Source: Cystobasidium ongulense (Eukaryota > Basidiomycota > Cystobasidiomycetes > Cystobasidiales > Cystobasidiaceae). Taken from it: a DNA stretch of 64,000 bases. The notes below the pieces were generated by a model. It was not told the origin of the DNA. It was given only the letters and a program-made list of their open reading frames with translations, and searched no databases. Shown piece after piece: positions 28,859 through 39,300 of the stretch (positions are counted from its first letter, which is position 1; every line of letters begins with the position of its first letter). The position numbers were made by a program, and so were the translations under genes. The stretch covers positions 253,319 to 317,318 of the forward strand of contig BQUP01000011.1 of the NCBI GenBank assembly GCA_022835595.1. Reading direction: 5' to 3'.

Positions 28859-30130
28859 GCTGTGAATCAAGCTACACTGCTTGCTTCAAGTCGATGCAAG
28901 AAGAAGAACGTCAAAAGCTTGCGACTCGCATCCATGTGCATCCACAATTGTCAAGTTATATTTCGGTGTCGGCAATTCCCCCGATCAGCCCTCTTCGGCG
29001 AATAACTGGAAGCTGTTCAGCATTCTAGTTTCAAGAGGAATGCAATCAAGCACGCCTTCGTACATGCTCTTTAGAACTACTTTCACCAATGTAATAATGT
29101 AGGTTTGTTCGGATAGCTATACTGTATAAAGTCGAAGGTACTATACTCGTCGGGGTTAATGCTCGGAGGTGACTTCGACTACCCCTATCTTCCTCTCGCT
29201 GCGAGAAGGCCAATCGAAAGTTGCCGGTTTGTAATCCGTCGGTTAATGCACATGGGAGATCGTTTTTATCAAATCGCTGATCTGGGATCGCTTCTTACCG
29301 AATGCCGCAGTTCACTATCATGATATACCGCTCCCTCGTCAAGCACCCGGCGTCGCCTACTGAACTGGATATGCACAAAGCTGAGGTAGGTAACTGTTGC
29401 AGTGCCCACTGCCCTGGGCACGCAACCAGCTCTTGGAAATTTATGAACCCATTCGCATCCATTCGAGGACCATGATGAAGCAAGAGAGGCACTGCATTCA
29501 TAGTTAAATGGTCCGATGTGAAACAAGCATCTATGAAGAGTCCCAGAGAGGTCAGCCTGCTGTCAGCCTTGGTATGAGCTGGAGTGAAGATTTCTTGCCT
29601 TGTTCGAAAAAACGAGCTACCATCACGCATTCGCCGATGAGTGCGCATTACTAATGCTTCAACGGTAGAGGCTCTAAGTGTGACTGACTAATTGTAGATA
29701 ATACGTAGAACCTTTCAAATGCTTAATACAGTAGATACCTTCCCACTCGAGAAGCTTTTCCCTTTACTGACGAAAAGTGGCATGCTACCTTTCCTTTTTT
29801 TCAGATAAATATCGAAGAACAGAAGTATGGGTATGGAAATGTCCATGTATCCGTATCCACGGCGTTGAACATGGACTAAATATAGTATCAGTACCTTCCA
29901 AAAACTAGAAGCTGAATAAGCCTTCCATTTTTGAGCAGCCTTCCGTTTGGGATAAAATGAGCTCTGATTTTGGGATATCGTCTCTTGCCTTCTTACTTTC
30001 TACAACTAATTAACTCACGAATATCCTTATAATTTAAAGCCTCAACTTCCTTTTTTTTTGTGGAATACAGCACAACAACCAAACCGAGTTCTACTACTCT
30101 CTAATTACATCAACTGAATACATCAACAAC
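28859..30130. other. Intergenic region upstream of the ABC transporter
   Basis: This is about 1.27 kb without a convincing gene. It should contain the ABC transporter promoter and, at its right end, the promoter of the unrecognised plus-strand locus: T-rich tracts near 29785-29805 and 30045-30060 are followed by a pyrimidine/CA-rich stretch (30060-30130) like a fungal 5' leader. A 117-codon minus-strand frame at 29295-29648 begins with ATG and contains an EF-hand-like loop, but has no other support. Confidence 0.5.
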
Positions 30131-30132
30131 GA

Positions 30133-32210
30133 AGCACCTCCTCTCCTGGTGCTGGACTAGCTGGCACTTCATTCCTTCAGCTCAAGACCGAGGCTGCACT
30201 AAAGGTCAAGGCAGAAGCAACCCAATATATCACAAAAGGTGACAGCCATGTCATCGAGTTGGATTACAGCTCTGACTCTGAACCTGGAGGTAGACTACCA
30301 TAGCCAGCAAGCTCGCGAAAGAGCCCTCAATCACTTCAGCTGGCCCATCAGCTCCCCTCCTCATCCCAGACCAGCCCAAGGCAAAGCGTCGATCCTCCGA
30401 TACCAAAGCGACGGTTGCAAGAAAGCGCCAAAAAGGCAAGGTTGTTCAGAAAGGAACAAGTCCAAAGTGCAGTGCATCTTCTGTCTCTTGCCTGGAAAGC
30501 TAAGGCAACCACCGCTGCTGCCTGGCGATTGAAGATACCGTCTGAGCAAGGAAGTGCTCTCGAGATCCTCATCGAGACCTGGAATGTGATTCGTGAAGCA
30601 GATAGGCGACCAGCCTTGACCGATAGGCAGGCTTCTTTGGTGCCACAGAACAAACAGCTGCATGCACTCTTCTCGCATATATTCATTTCACCTTTGACGT
30701 GGGATGCAACACTCTTTCCCACGGTCTTGAAGTCACAGAACGGTCTTGAAGCTCCAGCTACAAATATGGCTCAGTACTACATTTGCCGGCTTAAGTTTGA
30801 TGATCAGAACGCCCTGTCGAGACTCCTTGGAATGGTTCAAGCTGTAGCTCCTCAATACAATGGTCAAATAAAAAATTTACTTGAGGCCAGTAGCGTTATC
30901 TTGGGCAGCTTCTTCGTCTCGTATGGAGGCTTCACCGTCGCGAACTCGCCCGTTGGTCGCGACTTGAATGAAACGCCAGCATGTTCTTGAAGCAGCAGTC
31001 ACGATTTATGGCTCTAGTCACTGAGCTGCTAAGTGAAATTACTTGCGTGACTCCCGTAGGAATCACTCCGAACGATACAAGCAAAGCATGTGCAACGGAA
31101 ACACGCTTTTGAGTCATCCAGGAAGCTAGGCATTGGTCGTCTCGCTAAACTCAACCAGCAAAGGCTCAGCTCGCTCTAGCGAACAAGGGTTTCCATGGAC
31201 AGAGAGGTACTGCTCAATATGCGCGCTTCGCAGAAGAAGTTGCTGATGAATCTAGAGAGAGCCCGAGCGTTTCACGAGGGTAAGTATCTCTGTCATCACT
31301 GCTCGCCCCACTCGCGGTAGAAGTGTGGCACCGTCCTCGAGCCCTTTGACGTGATTCTCAGCTGCACTCAATGATCTCAAGATGTCTCCGCAGAGCCTCA
31401 AGTCTTCCAATGGCGCTTGTGTCCAGCATTCGACGCCATCACGCAAGGGTAACATACCACCTCGAGGTGCTATCCTGGGCTCACTCGCCAAAAGAAGCAA
31501 GGTTACAGACGATTCTGGCATTGGATCTATGAGTATGGATACCTCGTACAGCACTTATGCCGGTGATGTGTCATCCTCCTCTCAATTGAGCGCTGGTAGT
31601 GCAAAAGCTTTGAACGACATCTTTGGCTTCTACGGCGAAGACGCAGTCAAGTCCTCTCAACTCGCAGCCCTGGCAGGACTCTCGTTTGCCACCCAGTCTG
31701 GAGCCGGTAACGTGTCCACATCCTCTGGTGCGCAAACAGACATCTCCGCTGCTTCATCAACCGGCACCTTTATTGCTGCTCAGTTTCTATCTGGCATGCA
31801 GAACTGGGGCACTGGAGCTTCCCTTTTGACAACCTTCCAGGAAAAGATGCGGTTTGCCAAACGAAATACTGTCGTGAGTCAATTGCTCTCGATTCAGTCA
31901 TGCTCGCACGCTCAGTCGCCCGCATCGCCTTGGAGCCAGTTGACTGACCTCTTTCCCTGCCTTTTCTGCCGTCTCGCTGCAAACCTTCAAGCAGTACTTG
32001 ACCCTCGATGACGCCTTCACACCCAACAAGGCGACCATCGCTAGAGTTGTTGGCTGTACATCCGGGCTCCGCCTTAACAACCTTCAACAGTCCACTCGAT
32101 ATGACCTCACCCTCTCAGATTGTGACGGCACTCAGTTTGTATTGGAATATCACACCAAACCATGCAAGACACAGGAATATCAGACTCCTACCGAGCCGCA
32201 AATCCACTGA
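30133..32210 (+). CDS. Unrecognised multi-exon gene or decaying locus
   Basis: No family recognised. Several protein-like segments occur in order on the plus strand but I cannot join them all in one frame. First is an ATG-less segment ending HVIELDYSSDSEPGG (about 30135-30290), then a basic, NLS-like segment KAKRRSSDTKATVARKRQKG (about 30370-30440). Next is a helical segment from LFRKEQVQSAVHLLSLAW to LLEASSVILGSFFVS (30440-30930). A 59-nt GTATGG...CCAG intron could lead into MFLKQQSRFMALVTELLSEI (about 30985-31110). The best supported part is 31363-32210: NDLKMSPQSLKSSN, ALNDIFGFYGEDAVKSSQLA, MRFAKRNT, a GTGAGT intron near 31873, then QYLTLDDAFTPNKATIARVV, ending PTEPQIH. It may be an intron-rich lineage-specific gene or a pseudogene. 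Confidence 0.4.
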
Positions 32211-33011
32211 ACGCAAGACCTAGATCATCAAGGAAACCAACAAGCTGAGATGCGAGTCGCAAAGCGGGAATTGGTCTTCTGGCTTGTCCACGTCAATTCC
32301 AGCACGGAACACTTGAACATGCTCAGTGTCTTGTACATACATTGCTCTGAAGGAGCAGAAGTCATCAACAGTGCGGCCGGCTTCACCCATCGGGGGCGGA
32401 CTGCAAACACCTCGCCTGAGGTGAGATGCGGCTTACAGTCTTAGCTGATCAGACCAGTGCCAAGCTCATTCTGCCCGACACCATGACAGATATTTTCCTA
32501 GAGGTACTCAATATTCTAGCCCGAGGCACATGCGTCTCTCGAAGTACACCAATCCAGGGTGCACCTTTGGCAAACTTGCGAGAAACCCGCCCACTGACAG
32601 CGCGACATAGATGCTACCGACCGGGAGCTGTCTCGAAGCTATACTGGCCTGGACAAAAGTGGGTCAGAAGTACGCTATGTAGGCGTTGCCCCGAATCCAG
32701 CTTGCTGTTTTCGCCGTAGACTACGTTAGGCCTTCCGATGTGTAGTACTTAGGCTTTTTTAAACTTTGTTTTTTGAAAGCGACGATTACAGAGGCTGTAC
32801 CTAGATATGACATTTTCGAAGCGGAGCACTGCTGAAAAAAGAAAACTGACTTGAACGAAGAAAAGATTGCTAAGAAATGTCGCGCTTGTTGACCTCTTGC
32901 GCGCAGTTGCGACACGCCATGAAAACTAACGATGATGGGTATAGGGTACTTCACTCTGCATAGAAGTGCTGATGCTTGCGGTGTACCGATAGAAGCAGTA
33001 AGACCAACTAT
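32211..33011. other. Gap between unknown locus and CNB1
   Basis: This holds the 3' flanks of two convergent units: the unknown locus (+) and calcineurin B (-). Short open frames at 32250-32444 and 32426-32719 show no recognisable motif. AT-rich sequence near 32740-32880 fits a 3'UTR/terminator zone. Confidence 0.5.
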
Positions 33012-34415
33012 TTAGAAGACTTCTGTAGACCACAAATGCAAAGCAGTAGCTCTTTAGCAGGCGCTCTCCAAGGGAACAGACTGATGGGAACAGCGGAGAG
33101 TATGAAAGAGCCCCAAACGAAACTCACCATCCAAAGTCATTTGTTTTGCGATATCGGTATTTGCGACCATAGCTTTGAATTCTTCAAAGTTAATTTTACC
33201 ATCTCCATCTTGATCAGCTTCCATTATTGTCTTGTCTACTATTTGTTGTAATTGTTGATCTTTTAAATTGTTTCCTACCATCATCTTCAACACAAGGAAT
33301 AATTCTCCGTTCGAGATGAAACCATCTCTGTCCATGTCGTAGACTTTGAAGGCGACTGTTAAAGGTTTTCATGCAAGTACTATTAGTCTCACTAGTTCTG
33401 AACAAGTCGATTCAGAAGAACCAGACTTACACTTCAGCTTTTCGTCTCGCTCTCCTCGATTGCTGAATGCACTCAGGCCAACTACGAATTCCTGGAAGTC
33501 GACTGTCCCGCTGCCACTGCAGGTGATAAAGGAAACACATCAGCAACAATATTGCATGCCCCAAATTCGTATGCATTAGGACAGAAGTCTGATTGAGGTA
33601 ATCGTTCGAAGCACATGCGCGTAATTGCAGCATTGTCTGCTTTAGCAGTATATACTGATGCTAATTCTCGTTCGCAACATTCGCTTAATGCTTGCGAACT
33701 TGGCTAGAAGAGTAGCACATAGCGATGTGTTGCAGCAGCATTGCAACTTGTCTTTCTTGGTGAATGAGGTGGAGGTATAGAGCCATGTGCCTTTACGCGA
33801 AGAACGACTTACTCTTCATCAAAGATGGCAATCATGCGACTGGCCAAAGGATTGTTCGCGATTTGAGGTATTTGCAAGAACTCTTCTTTATCAATAGACC
33901 CTGAACCGTCCTTGTCGAGCTTCATGAACCGCCGCTTGAGCCGCTGTATTTCGGCAGCACTGACTGTTGGAAGTGCAAAACGAGGTGCAGGAATGGCGTA
34001 GCATGATGGGAAGGGCGTCGAGGTCACACGAAGTCGAGAACACATCATCAGTGGTGCGAACAGGCTGCTTGTCCAGTTGCTCGCCTCACAATTCGAGTTC
34101 TGCTCCATCTCCTGCAGCAGTCTGCGCGCGACACGACCCAGACACGCCAGCAGAGCGATGATTGAAGTCAGCTGTGAGCAGGCAGGACAGCCTGGCAGCA
34201 GAGCACGACATACGCTGATCCTGTCTGGCCCATCTTGAAGTATCGAGTGTGTTTGAAATGGGGATATTGGATGTGGTGGTCGTGCAAGGTGATCTCGCTG
34301 AACTGGTCTCGCTGGTGGTCCTTTGACGGCGACTGTAGCCACATCGACAGCTTCGACTCGCGACAACTGACTGCAAGCGCGCAACAGCTGCAGAGACATA
34401 CACTGCAGCACCCAT
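33012..34415 (-). CDS. CNB1: Calcineurin regulatory subunit B
   Basis: Calcium-binding regulatory subunit of the Ser/Thr phosphatase calcineurin, needed for stress and high-temperature growth in related yeasts. Four EF-hands are readable: [42 protein letters not shown] and [14 protein letters not shown]. The first exon is only 12 nt (MGAA, 34404-34415); it joins through a long intron (about 290 nt) to EMEQNSN (34100-34114), then [20 protein letters not shown]. The ending KQMTLDEVF is created by a last exon of 11 nt (33012-33022). MGAAE matches my memory of Cryptococcus Cnb1, which supports this start and keeps Gly2 for myristoylation. A shorter start at 34108 (MEQNSNF) cannot be excluded. Its start lies 12 bp from that of the divergent VPS68-like gene. 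Confidence 0.95.
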
Positions 34416-34427
34416 CAAATCACACCC
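34416..34427. promoter_or_regulatory. 12-bp spacer between divergent CNB1 and VPS68-like starts
   Basis: Only 12 bp separate the two inferred start codons on opposite strands. Each transcript's leader and promoter must therefore overlap the other gene's first exon and intron. Confidence 0.65.
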
Positions 34428-35265
34428 ATGTCCATCCCAAGGTCAAACTACGACCCAAGACGGGTATGCCTCGTCTCGCTGCCTGACATAGGACTAGGTG
34501 AGGCGGTTGATGGAAGCGCTGGCCATACACCGGGACCTAGCTGATGCTGCACTGGCCTCTCTACAGGGCACAAGACACGCGAGATTGGCGTATATACCAG
34601 TGGTGCTTTGGTGAGTGCGCCTCCGTAGCATTGCCAGCTCGTCATGCGGCAACAAGGACGTGATTAGCAGGCGGAAGCTGACAAGAGGCTCCACTATCAC
34701 CACATTACTCATTGATGCTCACCTTACCTCACACTCTTCATCTACACGCACACAGTTCACTATCGGCTGGTGGCTCTTCTTCGACGCATGCCTGATCTCC
34801 ACCCGAGCAGGGCCTCCGATAGACGCACCTTACGACACCGTCCCCGTCAGAGTAGCTTTCACAGACTGGCTATCGCCTATATTCAGCACATTAGGAATGA
34901 TAATCGTCAATTTAATCGATAAACAACGCTTGATGTCGGAAGGTGGTTTCTCAAGCTCGGACAGCGTAGCTTGGAAAGCTAGACTATTCCTCTTTCTCGG
35001 TTTCGCACTCATGGCTGGTGGACTAGCGGGTAGCATCACTACGCTACTCCTGAAATACGTACTCCCGGCTTACTCGGAACAGTGGAGCTTTGTGAAGTGG
35101 TGGGGCGTCGCGAACGTCCTTCAGAGCTCGCTTACCATGTTAAGGTGAGCATTATGAGGACCACAGTTCACTTTCATCATGGCTGAACGTTTCTTCTTAT
35201 TCATCAGTGCTGTCATACTCTGGATGGCCCAATCGTCTGAGTCCGACTATGAATACAATCTGTAA
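34428..35265 (+). CDS. VPS68: TMEM50/UPF0220 family membrane protein (VPS68-like)
   Basis: Small four-helix membrane protein of the endosome/vacuole; yeast Vps68 acts with Vps55 in late endosomal trafficking. Exon 1 (from 34428) reads MSIPRSNYDPRRVCLVSLPD then IGL and splices at CTAG|GTGAGG to an exon giving GHKTREIGVYTSGAL, then to FTIGWWLFFDACLISTRAGP. TMEM50 hallmarks follow: FTDWLSPIFSTLGMIIVNLI, LFLFLGFALMAGGLAGSITT, WWGVANVLQSSLTML, then after a final intron SAVILWMAQSSESDYEYNL. The exon joins were chosen because they are the only ones that keep frame into the conserved GALF-IGWW block. About 190 residues. VPS68 as symbol is by family. Confidence 0.88.
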
Positions 35266-36385
35266 GTCCGATTCTCGAGATGGGCCCTCAAGAGTTAAGC
35301 TGAATTGCTTCGGGTACAGGACATTGTAAGACGACGGCACTATGTACGAAGTGGACCGAACATGAAATGTAACGAGCAAAGTGTACAATATAGAGACTGT
35401 TGTCCAGCGTGAAACTATACTTCAAGCAAGCAAAGGCTAGTTTGCACTTTACGACAATTGCATTTGAGGTCTTGCGATGCAATCCAGAGACTGGTCTTGA
35501 CTCAATTAAAGCTCTCGACAGAGGCCAGAACGCAAAACCGTCGTGGAGCAGGGACCATTCGCATCAAACTGTTGTCACTGGCTTATAGGAAAGCTACTTT
35601 TTAGACAGATACAGAAGGATACTCCTTCTCTAAGTAGACGAATTAAACAACGAAAAACCTTTAAAGTAAGGAGGAGAGAAAGAAACAGCTAGCTAAAATG
35701 CCCTAAACTAATATGGAGACCGAGTACACCTTGTTAATCGAAAGAGGGACAAAGAAAAAACTACTCCTGTTTTACTGAATTGTTAAGAATTGGTATACCA
35801 TACCGCACATATACGTCCTGGAATAAACTAAAGGCAAAAAAATAGGAAGAAGAGAAAAGAAGATAACTGCTACTGACCCAGCACGAGACATATTGATATA
35901 CCAGAAAAAGTGAAAGCGCACTGAAGGTTGAGGAGAGATAAGAGATCCAGTCTTGACTTTTGAACTACCCTCTAACTGCTCTTGACATTTTCACGACATA
36001 GTTATCTACAGGGATTGAAAGAAAGTGAAGGAACTTCTATTTGACAGCCTAAAAGTGTGAATCTGTAAAATTCTGTCGAAAGTCATAATGAAAATATAGC
36101 AAATAAGCTAAGTAAACTATCATGTCTTCGGCGTTTTTGATGATAATACAGAAGAAAAATTTGCTTTGGTTGAAGCAAGGGTTGAACGTCCCGTGGACCG
36201 AAGCACTGCAGCTTGATATCATGATGTAAAAATGGGAAGGAAAGTAGAGCAATTGCACTATTCTATTTTCTGACGATTGCGATCTTCCGGGATAGGGGCC
36301 TGCCGGTTCTGAAGTTACGTCTTGAAACCTGTCACTACCTGAAGCACATGTGGAGCATCACGAGAAGGCATTTTATTTGTTGCGA
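35266..36385. other. AT-rich convergent 3' flank
   Basis: This 1.1-kb gap lies between the stops of the VPS68-like gene and the LisH regulator. It is A/T-rich with purine runs (35600-35700, 35830-35870), as expected of long 3'UTRs. I see no gene. Confidence 0.55.
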
Positions 36386-39300
36386 TTATGCTGTACTCTG
36401 CCAACCGCTGACCAAGAAATCGTCAAAGTTGATAGCTCCGTCATCACCCAGCAGCTGTGAAGAGTCAATGATGGTCAGCCTTTACCAAAGCTTTGGCTCT
36501 TGCCATCATAGTAATAGAAAAACTTACAGGATTCGAGTTCAAATTCGTTGACATGTTTTCAATTCCAAACTGGGTGAAATCGCCCAAGTCGCCAAAAGAG
36601 AAATCCAGATTAGGCGAAAATTGAGGCACGTCAATAGTCCCAGATTGCTGCATCGCATTGTTGTGCGCTTGCTGCTGCTGCTGCTGCTGATGTTGACTTT
36701 GCATCTGCATTTGCTGTTGCTGTTGAGGAGTGGCAGCCTGTTGCTGAGGAGTAGGAGCTTGCTGATGATGCATGCCATTGTGCTGGCCATTCTGCTGTTG
36801 CATCGGTGCTTTGTATGATGAAGCATCCTCGACAGATGGTAGCGGCGTAGCTTGTGACTGAGGCGTACTCTTGTTGGCAACTTGAGCTTCCTGAGCTTTG
36901 GCATCCTTGGCCTTCGTCAGGCGCGGCTGTGAGGGACGGGACAAATTGTTAGCAACTTATTCTGATTTAACTGCACACATTAGTCTGTACTCACCTTCTT
37001 GGTCTTGGCGCTCGTATCGGTATTAGTCCGCTTACGACTCTTAACAGCAACAGGTGGTGGTGGTGGTGCTTTTGAACTGTTTCCTGATCCAGGCGCCGAT
37101 GCGCCGCTCGACAAAACTTGCGCATTTGGGGTGCGCGGCGTGTGTGGCGTGAGTGGCTGATGCTGAGGATCAGGCGAGCCGTGTGCCATTCCATTCGCTG
37201 TAGGCGTCGCAGCTGCACTAGCCGGAGTAGGTGCTCGAGGGAGATGCTGCCCATTTGCGGCAGGCGCCATCGCGCCTCGACGCCCACTGGGCACCGGTGG
37301 TGGCGGCATGGGGCCTATCTCGCCTTGCTGCTGCGAGAATTGCCTGACTGGTGCTTGTCTGCCTTGCTGATCGTGTCCTTGCTGCTGATTGCCATTGGGA
37401 TCCCGCATCTGTTGCTGAGCGTGCGGCTGCTGTGCCATCTGGGGAGAATTGCTGTACTCCTCAGGCATGCCTTGCTGATGTTGCTGCACAGGCTGCATAT
37501 TTGCATTATAAGCGAAATCATGAGGCTGCGGTGAATTGGTACCACCTTGCTGCTGGTGCATACTGCTAGGCACAGGTGGCTTGTATACCTGCTGCTGTTG
37601 AGACGGTCCATTAGGCTGCAACTGAGACTGCTGCTGCTGCATCTGCTGCTGCATCTGGAGCTGTTGCTGGGCCTGCTGCTGCTGTTGGCGTTGCTGCAAC
37701 TGGTGTTGATGCTGCTGCTGCTGTAATTGTTGCTGATGATGATGTTGCTGCATTGCCTGCTGCTGCTGCTGTTGCTGCTGATGCAGATTTTGTTGGTTCT
37801 GCTGATTCTGCTGAGCTGCAGCTTGCGGGACCTGTTGCTGCCCGGGGAACGGACCACTGGGCGGCGGTGGCATACCTTGCTGCAGCTGGAGGTTCGAAGG
37901 CGTAGGGGCAGTCTGAGGGGAGTACGTCATCTCTTGAGGTGACTGGCCGTTAACCTGAGACATCTGTCTCGCTTGCTGCATATGATTGTTATGCATAGAT
38001 GCCTTGTATTGCTGCATATGCTGCTGCGACATTGGCTGACCTTGTTGCTGCATGCCAGGATGCTGCGAAAGCTGCTGAGCCACACCAGGCTGTTGACCAG
38101 CAATCGGTTGACCATTGGCTTGTCTTTGCAGTTCTTGCATCCTAGCTTGTTGCTGCTGTTGCTGTTGCTGGTGCTGGTGGAACTGCATTGGTCCACTGTC
38201 TCGTCCTGGTGCAGGCGAAACCATACCCTGTCGTCGCAAAGCCTCCTGATCCACTTGTAAGCCCTGATGAGGCATCGGCTGAAGCGCTTGACCGGGATGA
38301 GCGAAATGACTACCATGCGCCTGTAGGTCGATAGGTTGTGGTTTCCCTAGGAATTGCGGCGGTGCTCCATTAACCGGTGGATTAGCGTACTGCAAAAACG
38401 GCGATCCGGAAGAGCGGCTGGGCGCTCGCATCGGACCAGGAAGAGGATTGCTCATGTCTACGTCGGGCCCTTGCATCTGCATTTGATGTCCAGCTACGCT
38501 TGGCGGTCTTGTGCGTTGCTGCAGTCCAGGCGGAGGACCTTGCTGAGGTGGTTGCGGTTGAGCTTGCATTTGCTGCAGTGGCTGACCAGGTCCAGCTTGA
38601 ACGAGCACAGGCCGTCCCGGTGGTTGCTGAGCATACATTTGCATCCCCTGATGTTGTTGTACCATCTGAGACTGCATTTGCGGATGTTGCGAAAGAATCC
38701 TCTGTTGTGGCTGAGCAGGATGGCCCTGATATACCGCCTGTCCAGGAGGGCTACCTTGCACATATACAGGGTTCATTTGCCCTTGGACATGCTGATGTTG
38801 CATGTGAGGATGCATATGCGCTGTCTGAGGAACCATTGCTCCAGGATGAGAAGGCTGGATGGCAATATGTTGCTGGCCGGGGTGAGGCTGTCCAACTATC
38901 CGTACAGGCTGACCTGGTTGAATGGCTGCCTGTGCCTGCCCTGTCATAGCACCTTGCGGCATTCCTGGCCGAGCTTGCATCTGGGGTAGAGGCGCGAGAG
39001 GCGCTTGTCCAGGAGCACCTGCATAGCCCGGAGGTGGTCTGTAAAAATACAATCAATCGTCAGCTAAGTGCTACTTCTTCATTATCAGATTTGCTTACCC
39101 TGATACCGCCAATCTTCGCCCGGCTACAGGTCCAGCAAGTTGCTGAGGAGCGCTCGCAACCGCAATTGATACTTGCCGAGGGATGCCTGATGAAGCAGGC
39201 CCCCCGGGCTGTTGCAGCATCTGCTGCTGATGTTGCATAGGTGCTTGACCTGAATGAGGTGCAGATTGAGGGTGTTGGGGTTGTTGCTGCATCGGCTGAC

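Noticed and set aside
34100-34108. MEQNSNF as the CNB1 start
   Set aside because: Possible, but MGAA plus a spliced E gives the conserved MGAAE and keeps the myristoylation glycine; kept only as an alternative.
37315-37857. Ser/Asn-rich and Leu-rich frames over the CAG-rich region
   Set aside because: Shifted readings of the same triplets that encode Gln in the LisH regulator.
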